This document shows positions 51,966 through 64,000 of a stretch of 64,000 bases of DNA, in pieces. The notes under the pieces are model-generated. The model had not been told where the DNA came from. It searched no databases and worked only from the letters and a program-made list of their open reading frames with translations. Both the position numbers and the translations under genes were made by a program. Every line of letters begins with the position of its first letter. Position 1 is the first letter of the stretch. This DNA comes from Xylocopa sonorina (taxonomy: Eukaryota > Arthropoda > Insecta > Hymenoptera > Apidae), in assembly GCF_050948175.1 (NCBI RefSeq), contig NW_027490113.1:620001-684000 (forward strand), written 5' to 3'.

Positions 51966-54254
51966 ACAATATTTCTTAGCAAGGAAGTGTCGCATTTACA
52001 TTCTTGAGAAGTGAAATCGAGGTATACATGACACTTCGCAATGAATCTTATATCATGTCATGAAACATAGAAGTGAGATGCGGTTTCGCGATTGAAGAAG
52101 CATTAGAACCCTATTGCTACGATACGTAGACATCTGCAAACGCTACTTCCTAGCATGGAAGTGTCGCATTTACATTCATTTGAAGTGAATACGAGGTATA
52201 CATGACACTCCACAATGAATATTATATCTTATCACGGAACATAGAAATGAAATGAGGCATCTCGTTTTAAGAAGCATTAGAACTCTATTGCTACGATACG
52301 TAGACATCTGCAAACGCTATTTCCTAGCATGGAAGTGTCATACTTACATTCTTTTGATGTGAATACGAGGTATACATGACACTTCGCAATGAATATTATA
52401 TCTTATCATGAAACATAGAAATGAGATGCGATATCGCGTTTTAAGGAGCATTAGAACCCTATTGCTACGATACGTAGACATCTGCAAACGCTATTTCCTA
52501 GCATGGAGGTGTCTTATTTACGTTCTTTTGAAGTGAATACGAGGTATACATGACACTTCGCAATGAATATTATATCTTATCATGAAACATAGAAGTGAGA
52601 TGCGATATCGCGTTTTAAGAAGCATTAGAACTCTATTGCCTCGACGCGTAGACATCTGAATACGCCATTTCCTAGCAAGGAGGTGTCGCATTTACATTCG
52701 TTCGGAGGGAATACGAGGTATACATGACACTTCGCCATGAATATTATATCCTATCATGAAACATAGAAGTGAGATGCGATATCGCGTTTTAAGATGCATT
52801 AGAACTCTCTTGCCTCGACGCGTAGACAGCTGCAGACGCTATTTCCTAGCATGGAAGTGTCGCATTTACATTCTTTTGAAGTGAATACGAGGTGTACATG
52901 ACACTTCGCAATGAATATTATATCTTATCAGGAAACATAGAAATGAGTTGCTATAACGCGTTTTGAGAAGCATTAGAACACTATTGCTATGATACGTAGA
53001 CATCTGCAATCGCTATTTCCTAGCAACCAATAGTCTAATTTACATTCTTTTGAAGTGAATTCGAGGTTTACATGACACGTCGGATTGAATATTATAACTT
53101 ATCACGAAACATAGAAATGTGATGCGATATCGCGATCTAAGAAGCATTAGAACACTACTGCTACGATACGTAGGCATCTGCAAACGCTATGCCCTAGCAA
53201 GGAATAGTCGCATTTACATTCTTTGATGTAAATACGAGTTATACATGACACTTCGCAATGAATATTATATCTTATAATGAAACATAGAATTGACATGCGA
53301 TATCGCGTTTTAAGAAGCATTAGAACTCTATTGCCACGACGCGTAGACATCTGCAGACGCTATTTCCTAGCATGGAAGTGTCGCATTTACATTCTTCTGA
53401 AGTGAATACGAGGTATACATGACACTTCGCGATGAATATTATATCTTATCACGAAACATATAAATGAGATGCGATATCGCGATTTAAGTAGCATTAGAAC
53501 TCTATTGCTACGATACGTAGACATCTGCAAACGCTACTTCCTAGCATGAAGTGTCGCATTTGCATTCATTTGAAGTGAATACGAGGTATACATGACACTT
53601 CGCAATGAATATTATATCTTATCATGAAACATAGAAGTGAGATGCGATATCGCGTTTTCAGAAGCATTGGAACTCTATTGCTGCCATACGTAGACATCTG
53701 CAAACGCTATTTCCTAGCATGGAAGTGTCGCATTTACATTCTATTGATGTGAATACGAGATATACATGACACTTCGCAATGAATATTATATCTTATCATG
53801 AAACATAGGAATGAGGTGCTATATCGCGTTTTGAGAAGCATTAGATCTCTATTGCTAATATACGTAGACATCTGCAAACTTTATTTCCTAGCAAGGAAAT
53901 TTCGCACTTACATTCCACTGAAGTGAATACGAGGTATACATAACATTACACAATGAATATTATATCTTATTACGAAACATAGAAATGAAATACGACATCT
54001 CGTTTTAAGAAGCATTATTACTCTATTGCTGTGATACGTAGACATCTGCAAACGCTATTTCCTAGCAAGGAAGTGTCGCATTTACATTCTTGTGAAGAGA
54101 AATCGAGGTATACATGACACTTCGCAATGAATATTATATCTTATCATGAAACATAGAAGTGAGATGCGATATCGCGTCTTAAGAAGCATTAGAACCCTAT
54201 TGCTACGATACGTAGACATCTGCAACCGCTACTTCCTAGCATGGAAGTGTCGCA

Positions 54255-55443
54255 TTTACATTCATTTGAAGTGAATACGAGGTATACATGACACTCCACA
54301 ATGAATATTATATCTTATCACGGAACATAGAAATGAAATGAGGCATCTCGTTTTAAGAAGCATTAGAACTCTATTGCTACGGTACGTAGACATCTGCAAA
54401 CGTTATTTCCTAGCATGGAAGTGTCGCATTTACATTCATTTGACGTGAATACGAGGTATACATGACACTTCGCAATGAATATTATACCTTGTCATGAAAC
54501 ATAGAAGAGAGATGCGATATCGCGTTTTAGGAAGCATTGCAACTCTATTGCTGCGATACGTAGACATCTGCAAACGCTATTTCCTGGCATGGAAGTGTCG
54601 CATTTACATTCTTTTGATGTGAATACGAGATATACATGACACTTCGCAATGAATATTATATCTTATCATGAAACATAGGAAAGAGGTGCTATATCGCGTT
54701 TTGAGAAGCATTAGAACTCTATTGCTAATATACGTAGACATCTGCAAACTCTATTTCCTAGCAAGGAAATTTCGCACTTACATTTCACTGAAGTGAATAC
54801 GAGGTAAACATAACATTACACAATGAATATTATATCTTATTACGAAACATAGAAATGAAATACGACATCTCGTTTTAAGAAGCATTAGTGCTCTATTGCT
54901 GTGATACGTAGACATCTGCAAACAACATTTCCTAGCAAGGAAGTGTCGCATTTTCATTCTTGTGAAGTGAAACCAAGGTATACATGACACTTCGCAATGA
55001 ATATTATATCTTATCATGAAACATAGAAGTTAGATGCGATATCGCGTTTTAAGAAGCATTGGAACTCTATTGCTGCCATACGTAGACATCTGCAAACGCT
55101 ATTTCCTAGCATGGAAGTGTCGCATTTACATTCTATTGATGTGAATACGAGATATACATGACACTTCGCAATGAATATTATATCTTATCATGAAACATAG
55201 GAATGAGGTGCTATATCGCGTTTTGAGAAGCATTAGATCTCTATTGCTAATATACGTAGACATGTGCAAACTCTATTCCCTAGCAAGGAAATTTCGCACT
55301 TACATTCCACTGAAGTGAATACGAGGTATACATAACATTACACAATGAATATTATATCTTATTACGAAACATAGAAATGAAATACGACATCTCGTTTTAA
55401 GAAGCATTAGTACTCTATTGCTGTGACACGTAGACATCTGCAA
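54255..55443 (+). repeat. Second copy of the 50777-51965 block
   Basis: Differs from 50777-51965 by single bases (for example gaaacataggaaagagg against gaaacatattaaagagg). The tail of the first copy (gttgacatctgc with atttcttagcaagg and tgagaagtgaaatcg) reappears separately near 55960-56100, showing that the source block was split on copying. Confidence 0.83.
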
Positions 55444-57409
55444 ACGCTATTTCCTAGCATGGAAGTGTCGCATTTACATTCACTTGAAGTGAATACGAGG
55501 TATACATAACACTTCGCAATGAATATTATACCTTATCATGAAACATAGAAGGGAGATGCGATATCGCGTTTCAGGAAGCATTGGAACTCTATTGCTGCGA
55601 TATGTAGACATCTGCAAACGCTATTTCCTAGCAAGGAAGTGTCGCATTTACATTCTTGTGAAGAGAAATCGAGGTATACATGACACTTCGCAATGAATAT
55701 TATATCTTATCATGAAACATTGGAATGAGGTGCTATATCGCGTTTTGAGAAGCATTAGATCTCTGTTGCTAATATACGTAGACATCTGCAAACTCTATTT
55801 CCTAGCAAGGAAATTTCGCACTTACATTCAACTGAAGTGAATACGAGGTACACATAACATTACACAATGAATATTATATCTTATTACGAAACATAGAAAT
55901 GAAATACGACATCTCGTTTTAAGAATCATTAGTACTCTATTGCTGTGATACGTTGACATCTGCAAACAATATTTCTTAGCAAGGAAGTGTCGCATTTACA
56001 TTCATGAGAAGTGAAATCGAGGTATACATGACACTTCGCAATGAATATTATATCATGTCATGAAACATAGAAGTGAGATGCGGTATCGCGATTTAAGAAG
56101 CATTAGAACCCTATTGCTACGATACGTAGACATCTGCAAACGCTACTTCCTAGCATGGAAGTGTCGCATTTACATTCATTTGAAGTGAATACGAGGTATA
56201 CATGACACTTCGCAATGAATATTATATCTTATCATGAAACATAGAAGTGAGATGCGATATCGCGTTTTAAGAAGCATTAGAACTCTATTGCTGCGATACG
56301 TAGACATCTGCAAACGCTATTTCCTAGCATGGAAGTGCCTTATTTACGTTCTTTTGAAGTGAATACGAGGTATACATGACACTTCGCAAGGAATATTATA
56401 TCTTATCATGAAACATAGTAGTGATATGCGACATCGCGTTCTAAGAAGCATTAGAACTCTATTGCTACGATACGTAGTCAACTGCAAAACGCTATTTCCT
56501 AGCATGGAAGTGTCGCATTTACGTTCTTTTGAAGTGAATACGAGGTATACATGACACTTCGCAATGAATATTATACCTTATCATGAAACGTAGAAGGGAG
56601 ATGCGATATCGCGTTTTAGGAAGCATTGGAACTCTATTGCTGCGATACGTAGACATCTGCAAACGCTATTTCCTAGCAAGGAAGTGTCGCATTTACATTC
56701 TTGTGAAGAGAAATCGAGGTATACATGACACTTCGCAATGAATATTATATCTTATCATGAAACATAGAAATGAAATGAGGCATCTCGTTTTAAGAAGCAT
56801 TAGAACTCTATTGCTACGATACGTAGACATCTGCAAACGCTATTTCCTAGCATGGAAGTGTCATATTTACATTCTTCTGAAGTGAATACGAGGTATACAT
56901 GGCACTTCGCAATGAATATTATATCTTATCATGAGACATAGAAGTGAGATGCGATACCGCGTTTTAAGGAGCATTAGAACTCTATTGCTACGATACGTAG
57001 ACATCTGCAAACGCTATTTCCTAGCGTGGAAGTGTCGCATTTACATTCTCCTGAAGTGAATACGAGGTATACATGACATTTCGCGATGAATATTATATCT
57101 TATCACGAAACATATAAATGAGATGCGATATCGCGATTTAAGTAGCATTAGAACTCTATTGCTACGATACGTAGACATCTGCAAACGCTACTTCCTAGCA
57201 TGGAAGCGTCGCATTTACATTCATTTCAAGTGAATACGAGGTATACATGACACTCCACAATGAATATTATATCTTATCACGGAACATAGAAATGAAATGA
57301 GGCATCTCGTTTTAAGAAGCATTAGAACTCTATTGCTACGATACGTAGACATCTGCAAAACGCTACTTCCTAGCATGGAAGTGTCGCATTTACATTCATT
57401 TGAAGTGAA

Positions 57410-58290
57410 TACGAGGTATACATAACACTTCGCAATGAATATTATACCTTATCATGAAACATAGAAGAGAGATGCGATATCGCGTTTTAAGAAGCATTAG
57501 AACTCTATTGCTACGATACGTAGACATTTGCAATGGCTATTCCCTAGCATGGAAGGGTCGCATTTACTTTCTTTTGAAGTGAGTACGAGGTATACATATC
57601 ACTCCATAATGAATATTATATCTTATCATGAAACATAGCAGTGATATGCGATATCGCGTTTTAAGAAGCACTAGAACTCTATTGCTACGATGCGTAGACA
57701 TCTGCAAACAATATTTCCTAGCAAGGAAGTGTCGCACTTACATCCTTTTGAAGTGAATACGAGGTATACATAACACACCACAATGAACATTATATCTTAT
57801 TACGAAACATAGAGATGAAATGCGACATCTCGTTCTAAGAAGCATTAGAACTCTATTGCTACGATACGTTGACATCTGCAAGTGCTATTTCCTAGCATGG
57901 AAGTGTCGCATTTACATTCCTTTGAAGTGAATACGAGGTATACATGACACTTCGCAATAAATATTATATCTTATCATGAAAGATAGAAGTGAGATGCGAT
58001 ATCGCGTTTTAAGAAGCATTAGAACTCTATTGCTACGATACGTAGACATTTGCAATGGCTATTCCCTAGCATGGAAGGGTCGCATTTACATTCTTTTGAA
58101 GTGAGTACGAGGTGTACATATCACTCCATAATGAATATTATATCTTATCATGAAACATAGCAGTGATATGCGATATCGCGTTTAAAGAAGCATTAGAACT
58201 CTATTGCTACGCGTCGCAGACATCTGCAAAACGCTATTTCCTAGCATGGAAGTGTCGCATTTACATTCATTTGAAGTGAATACGAGGTAT
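57410..58290 (+). repeat. Higher-order block related to 59150-59500 and 63060-63420
   Basis: 57410-57660 matches 59152-59402 at 1742 bp (10 monomers + 2), sharing catttgcaatggctattcc and gggtcgcatttactttc. 57665-58010 matches 63061-63406 at 5396 bp (31 monomers + 2), sharing gaagcactagaactc, acataacacaccacaatg, catagagatgaaatgcg and atcatgaaagatagaagtg. The ctacgcgtcgcagac variant, also at 43793 and 47976, occurs near 58208 and again near 59428. Confidence 0.75.
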
Positions 58291-61200
58291 ACATGACACT
58301 TCGCAATGAATATTATATCTTATCATGAAACATAGAAATGAAATGAGGCATCTCGTTTTAAGAAGCATTAGAACTCTATTGCTACGATACGTAGACATCT
58401 GCAAACGCTATTTCCTAGCATGGAAGTGTCGCATTTACATTCTTTTGATGTGAATACGAAATATGCATGACACCTCGCAATGAATATTGTATCTTATAAT
58501 GAAACATATGACTGAGGTGCTATATCGCGTTTTGAGAAGCATTAGAACTCTATTGCTAATATACGTAGACATCTGCAAACTCTATTCCCTAGCAAGGAAA
58601 TTTCGCAGTTACATTCCACTGAAGTGAATACGAGGTATACATGACACTTCGCAATGAATATTATATCTTATCATGAAACATAGAAGTGAGATGCGATATC
58701 GCGTTCTAAGAAGCACTAGAACTCTATTGCTACGATACGTAGACATCTGCAAACGCTATTTCCTAGGATGGAAGGGTCGCATTTACATTCTTTTGAAGTG
58801 AGTACGAGGTATACATAACACTCCACAATGAATATTATATCTTCTCGTGAAACATAGCAGTGAGATGCGATATCGCGTTTTAAGGAGCATTAGAACTCTA
58901 TTGCTACGATACGTAGACATCTGCAAACGCTATTTCCTAGCATGGAAGTGTCGCGTTTACATTCTTTTGATGTGAATACGAGATATACATGACACTTCGC
59001 AATGAATATTATATCTTCTCATGAAGCATAGCAGTGATATGCGATATCGCGTTCTAAGAAGCATTAGAACTCTATTGCTACGATACGTAGACATCTGCAA
59101 AACGCTACTTCCTAGCATGGAAGTGTCGCATTTACATTCATTTGAAGTGAATACGAGGTATACATAACACTTCGCAATGAATATTATACCTTATCATGAA
59201 ACATAGAAGAGAGATGCGATATCGCGTTTTAAGAAGCATTAGAACTCTATTGCTACGATACGTAGACATTTGCAATGGCTATTCCCTAGCATGGAAGGGT
59301 CGCATTTACTTTCTTTTGAAGTGAGTACGAGGTATACATATCACTCCATAATGAATATTATATCTTATCATGAAACATAGCAGTGATATGCGATATCGCG
59401 TTTAAAGAAGCATTAGAACTCTATTGCTACGCGTCGCAGACATCTGCAAAACGCTATTTCCTAGCATGGAAGTGTCGCATTTACATTCATTTGAAGTGAA
59501 TACGAGGTATACATGACACTTCGCAATGAATATTATATCTTATCATGAAACATAGAAGTGAGATGCGATATCGCGTTCTAAGAAGCATTAGAACTCCATT
59601 GCTACGATACGTAGACATCTGCAAACGCTATTTCCTAGCATGGAAGTGCCTTATTTACGTTCTTTTGAAGTGAATACGAGGTATACATGACACTTCGCAA
59701 GGAATATTATATCTTATCATGAAACATAGTAGTGATATGCGACATCGCGTTCTAAGAAGCATTAGAACTCTATTGCTACGATACGTAGTCAACTGCAAAA
59801 CGCTATTTCCTAGCATGGAAGTGTCGCATTTACATTCATTTGAAGTGAATACGAGGTATACATGACACTCCACAATGAATATTATATCTTATCACGGAAC
59901 ATAGAAATGAAATGAGGCATCTCGTTTTAAGAAGCATTAGAACTCTATTGCTACGATACGTAGACATCTGCAAACGCTATTTCCTAGCATGGAAGTGTCG
60001 CATTTACATTCATTTGAAGTGAATACGTGGTATACATGACACTTCGCAATGAATATTATATCTTATCATGAAACATAGAAGTGAGATGCGATATCGCGTT
60101 CTAAGAAGCATTAGAACTCTATTGCTACGATACGTAGACATCTGCAAACGCTATTTCCTAGCATGGAAGTGTCGCATTTACATTCATTTGAAGTGAATAC
60201 GAGGTACACATGACACTTCGCAATGAATATTATATCTTATGAAACATAGAAGTGAGATGCGATATCGCGTTTTAAGAAGCATTAGAACTCTATTGCCTCG
60301 ACGCGCAGACATCCGCAGACGCTATATCCTAGCATGGAAGTGTCGCATTTACATTCTTTTGAAGTGAATACGAGGTATACCTGACACTTCCCGATGAATA
60401 TTATATCTTATCACGAAACGTAGAAATGAGTTGCGATATCGCGATATAAGTAGCATTAGAACTCCATTGCTACGATACGTGGACATCTGAATACGCTATT
60501 TCCTAGCATGGAAGTGTCGCACTTACATTCTTTTGATGTGAATACGAGGTATACATGACACTTCGCAATGAATATTATATCTTATCATGAAGCATAGAAA
60601 TGAGATGCGATATCGCGTTTTGAGAAGCATTGGAACTCTCTTGCTACGATACGTAGACATCTGCAAATGCTATTTCCTAGCAAGGAATAGTCGCATTTAC
60701 ATTCTTTTGAAGTGAATACGAGGTATACATGACACTTCTCAATGAATATTATATCTTATCATGAAACATAAAAGTGAGATGCGATATTGCGTTTTAAGAA
60801 GCATTAGAACTCTATTGCTACGATACGTAGACATCTGCAAACGCTATTTCCTAGCATGGAAGTGTCATATTTATATTCTTTTGAAGTGAATACGAGGTAT
60901 ACATGACACTTCGCAATGAATATTATATCTTATCATGAAACATAGCAGTGAGATGCGATATCGCGGCTTATGAAGCATTAGAACTCTATTGCTACGATAC
61001 GTAGACATCTGCAATCGCTACTTCCTAGCATGGAAGTGTCGCATTTACATTCTTTTGAAGTGAATTCGAGGTATACATGACACTTCGCAATGAATATTAT
61101 ATCTTATCATGAAACATAGGAATGTGGTGCTATATCGCGTTTTGAGAAGCATTAGAACTCGATCGCTAATATACGTAGACATCTGCAAACTCTATTTCCT

Positions 61201-64000
61201 AGCATGGACATGTCGCACTTACATCCCACTGAAGCGAATACGAGGTATACATAACACTCCAGAATGAATATTATTTCTTATCACGAAACATAGAAGTGAG
61301 ATGCGATATCGCGATTTAAGAAGCGCTAGAACTCTATTGCTACTATGCGTAGACATCTGGAAATGTTATTTCCTAGCAAGGAAGTGTCGCATTTACATTC
61401 TTTTGAAGTGAATACGAGGTATACATAACACTCCACAATGAATATTATATCTTACCACGAAACATAGAAATGAAATGCGGCATCTCATTTTAAGAAGCAT
61501 TAGAACTCTATTGCTACGATACGTAGACATCTGCAAACGCTATTTCCTAGATTGGAAGTGTCATATTTACAATCCTTTGAAGTGAATACGAGGTATACAT
61601 GAAACTTCGCAATGAATATTATATCTTATCATGAAACATAGAAGTGGGATGCGATATCGCGTTCTAAGAAGCAGTAGAAGGCAATTGCTACGATACGTAG
61701 ACACCTGCAAACGCTATTTCCTAGCATGGAAGGGTCGCATTTACATTCTTTTGAAGTGAGTACGAGGTATACATAACACTCCATAATGAATATTATATCT
61801 TCTCATGAAACATAGCAGTGAGATGCGATATCGCGTTCTAAGAAGCATTAGAACTCTATTGCTACGATGCGTAGACATCTGGAAATGTTATTTCCTAGCA
61901 AGGAAGTGTCGCATTTACATTCTTTTGAAGTGAATACGAGGTATACATAACACTCCACAATGAATATTATATCTTACCACGAAACATAGAAATGAAATGC
62001 GGCATCTCATTTTAAGAAGCATTAGAACTCTATTGCTACGATACGTAGACATCTGCAAACGCTATTTCCTAGCATGGAAGTTTCGCATTTACATTCTTTT
62101 GAAGTGAATACGAGGTATACATGACACTTCGCAATGAATATTACATCTTATCATGAAACATAGAAGTGATATGCGATATCGCATTCTAAGAAGCAATAGA
62201 ACTCTATCGCTACGATACGTAGACATCTGCAAACGCTATTACCTAGCATGGAAGTTTCGCATTTACATTCTTTTGAAGTGAATACGAGATATACATGACA
62301 CTTCGCAATGAATATTATATCTTATCATGAAACATAGGAATGATTTGCGATATCTCGTTTTGAGAAGCATTAGAACTCTATTGCTAGGATACGTAGACAT
62401 TTGCAAACGCTATTTCCTAGCATGGAAGTTTCGCATTTACATTCTTTTGAAATGAATACGAGATATACATGACACTTCGCAATTAATATTATATCTTATC
62501 ATGAAACATAGGAATGAGTTGCGATTTCGCGTTTTGAGAAGCATTAGAGCTCTATTGCGACGAAACGTATACATCTGCAAACAATATTTCCTAGCAAGAA
62601 AGTGTCGCATTTACATTCTTTTGAAGTGAATACGATGTACACATGACACTTCGCAATGAATATTACACCTTATCACGAAACATAGAAATGAGATGCGATA
62701 TCGTGATTTAAGAAGCACTAAAACTTCATTGCTACGATACGTAGACATCTGCAAGCAATATTTCCTAGCAAGGAAGTGTCGCACTTACATACTTTTGAAG
62801 TGAATACGAGGTATGCATAACATTACACAATGAATATTATATCTTATTACGGAACATAGATATTAAATACGACATCTCGTTTTAAGAAGCATTAGTACTC
62901 TATTGCTGTGATACGTAAACATCTTGCAAACAATATTTCCTAGCAAGGAAGTGTCGCATTTACATTCCTGTGAAGTGAAATCGAGGTATACATGACACTT
63001 CGCAATGAATATTATATCTTATCATGAAAGATAGAAGTGAGATGCAATATCGCGTTTTAAGAAGCACTAGAACTCTATTGCTACGATGCGTAGACATCTG
63101 CAAACAATATTTCCTAGCAAGGAAGTGTCGCACTTACATCCTTTTGAAGTGAATACGAGGTATACATAACACACCACAATGAACATTATATCTTATTACG
63201 AAACATAGAGATGAAATGCGACATCTCGTTCTAAGAAGCATTAGAACTCTATTGCTACGATACGTTGACATCTGCAAGTGCTATTTCCTAGCATGGAAGT
63301 GTCGCATTTACATTCCTTTGAAGTGAATACGAGGTATACATGACACTTCGCAATAAATATTATATCTTATCATGAAAGATAGAAGTGAGATGCGATATCG
63401 CGTTTTAAGAAGCATTAGAACCCTATTGCTACGATACGTAGACATCCGCAAACGCTCTTTCCTAGCACGGAAGTGTCGCATTTACATTCTTTTGTAGTGA
63501 ATTCGAGGTATACATAACACTCTACAATGAATATTATATCTTATCATGAAACATAGAAGTGAGATGCGATATGGCATTTTAAGAATCATTAGAACCCTAT
63601 TGCTACGATACGTAGACATCTGCAAACGCTATTTCCTAGCATGTAAGTGTCGCATTTACATTCTTTTGAAGTGAATACGAGGTATACATGACACTTCGTA
63701 ATGAATATTATATCTTTTCATAAAACATAGGAATGAGTTGCGATATCGCGTTATGAGAAGCATTAGAACTCTATTGCTAGGATACGTAGATATCTGTAAA
63801 CGCTATTTCCTAGCATGGAAGTTTCGCATTTACATTCTTTTGAAGTGAATACGAGATATACATGACACTTCGCAACTAATATTATATCTTGTCATGAAAC
63901 ATAGGAATGAGTTGCGATTTCGCGTTTTGAGAAGCATTAGAGCTCTATTGCGACGATACGTAGACATCTGCAAACAACATTTCCTAGCAAGAAAGTGTCG

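Larger units (their letters stand above)
34447..64000 (+). repeat. Right satellite array, ~174-bp monomer, about 170 copies
   Basis: Same orientation and register as the left array. The first monomer resumes in the middle of a unit (tctttggaaatgtag). Most units carry ctacgatacgtagac (kind A core) but with subfamilies rare or absent in the left array: gctaatatacgtagac with ggaatgaggtgctatatcg; acataacattacacaatg with tacgacatctcg and agtactctattgctgtg; acactccacaatg with aatgaggcatctcg; and catttgcaatggctattcc. Kind C units (cctcgacgcgtag), abundant on the left, occur only in patches near 48.3-49.0, 52.6-53.3 and 60.3 kb. The array continues past the window end. Confidence 0.98.

Noticed and set aside
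1..64000. CENP-B box
   Set aside because: The best approach to the NTTCGNNNNANNCGGGN pattern is around cttcgcaatgaatatt, which lacks the required A and the CGGG. No monomer kind fits.
1..64000. Identity with the honeybee AluI satellite because of similar length (~176 bp)
   Set aside because: The AGCT site is rare here and I cannot match the sequence; similar length alone is not evidence.

Overview
This window is eukaryotic and consists almost entirely of satellite DNA. I see no bacterial gene organisation, no rRNA or tRNA gene, and no complete protein-coding gene I can name. The AT-rich background, the debris that looks like LTR and inverted-repeat transposons, and the size and style of the satellite fit an arthropod, most likely an insect. 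I cannot name the species. The array runs off both ends of the window, so this is an internal slice of a larger block, plausibly centromeric or pericentromeric heterochromatin (inference from structure only).

Layout: (1) 1-26788, about 154 head-to-tail monomers of about 174 bp. Three kinds alternate, distinguished by the segment near monomer offset 100: A carries ctacgatacgtag, B carries cctcgatgcggag, C carries cctcgacgcgtag. (2) 26789-34446, a 7.66 kb non-satellite island that cuts one monomer with a net loss of only about 4 bp, so the arrays on both sides are in the same orientation and register. (3) 34447-64000, about 170 more monomers of related but partly different subfamilies, including ones with gctaatatacgtagac, acataacattacacaatg, and gacatctcg in place of gatatcgcg.

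The island is a mosaic. GC-rich, transposon-like DNA (26789-28371) starts with TGTGACGT exactly at the satellite junction. Next come about 8.5 monomers in reverse orientation (28372-29858), then a second GC-rich fragment (29859-30324) that begins with the same TGTGACGT on the minus strand. Further right are a candidate 1.03 kb inverted-repeat element (30380-31411), AT-rich unique DNA with one possible small two-exon gene on the minus strand (32096-32616), a transposon end (from 32625), more AT-rich DNA, and a candidate solo LTR (34075-34424).

Within the arrays, blocks of 2, 3, 9, 10 or more monomers are repeated in tandem or at a distance, with offsets that are whole multiples of 174 bp plus a few bases. 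This is a patchwork of young higher-order repeats made by unequal exchange or conversion. A diverged edge subfamily occurs only around the island and in the inverted block. The many short open frames in the satellite, on both strands, are by-products of the repeat and are not annotated as genes.
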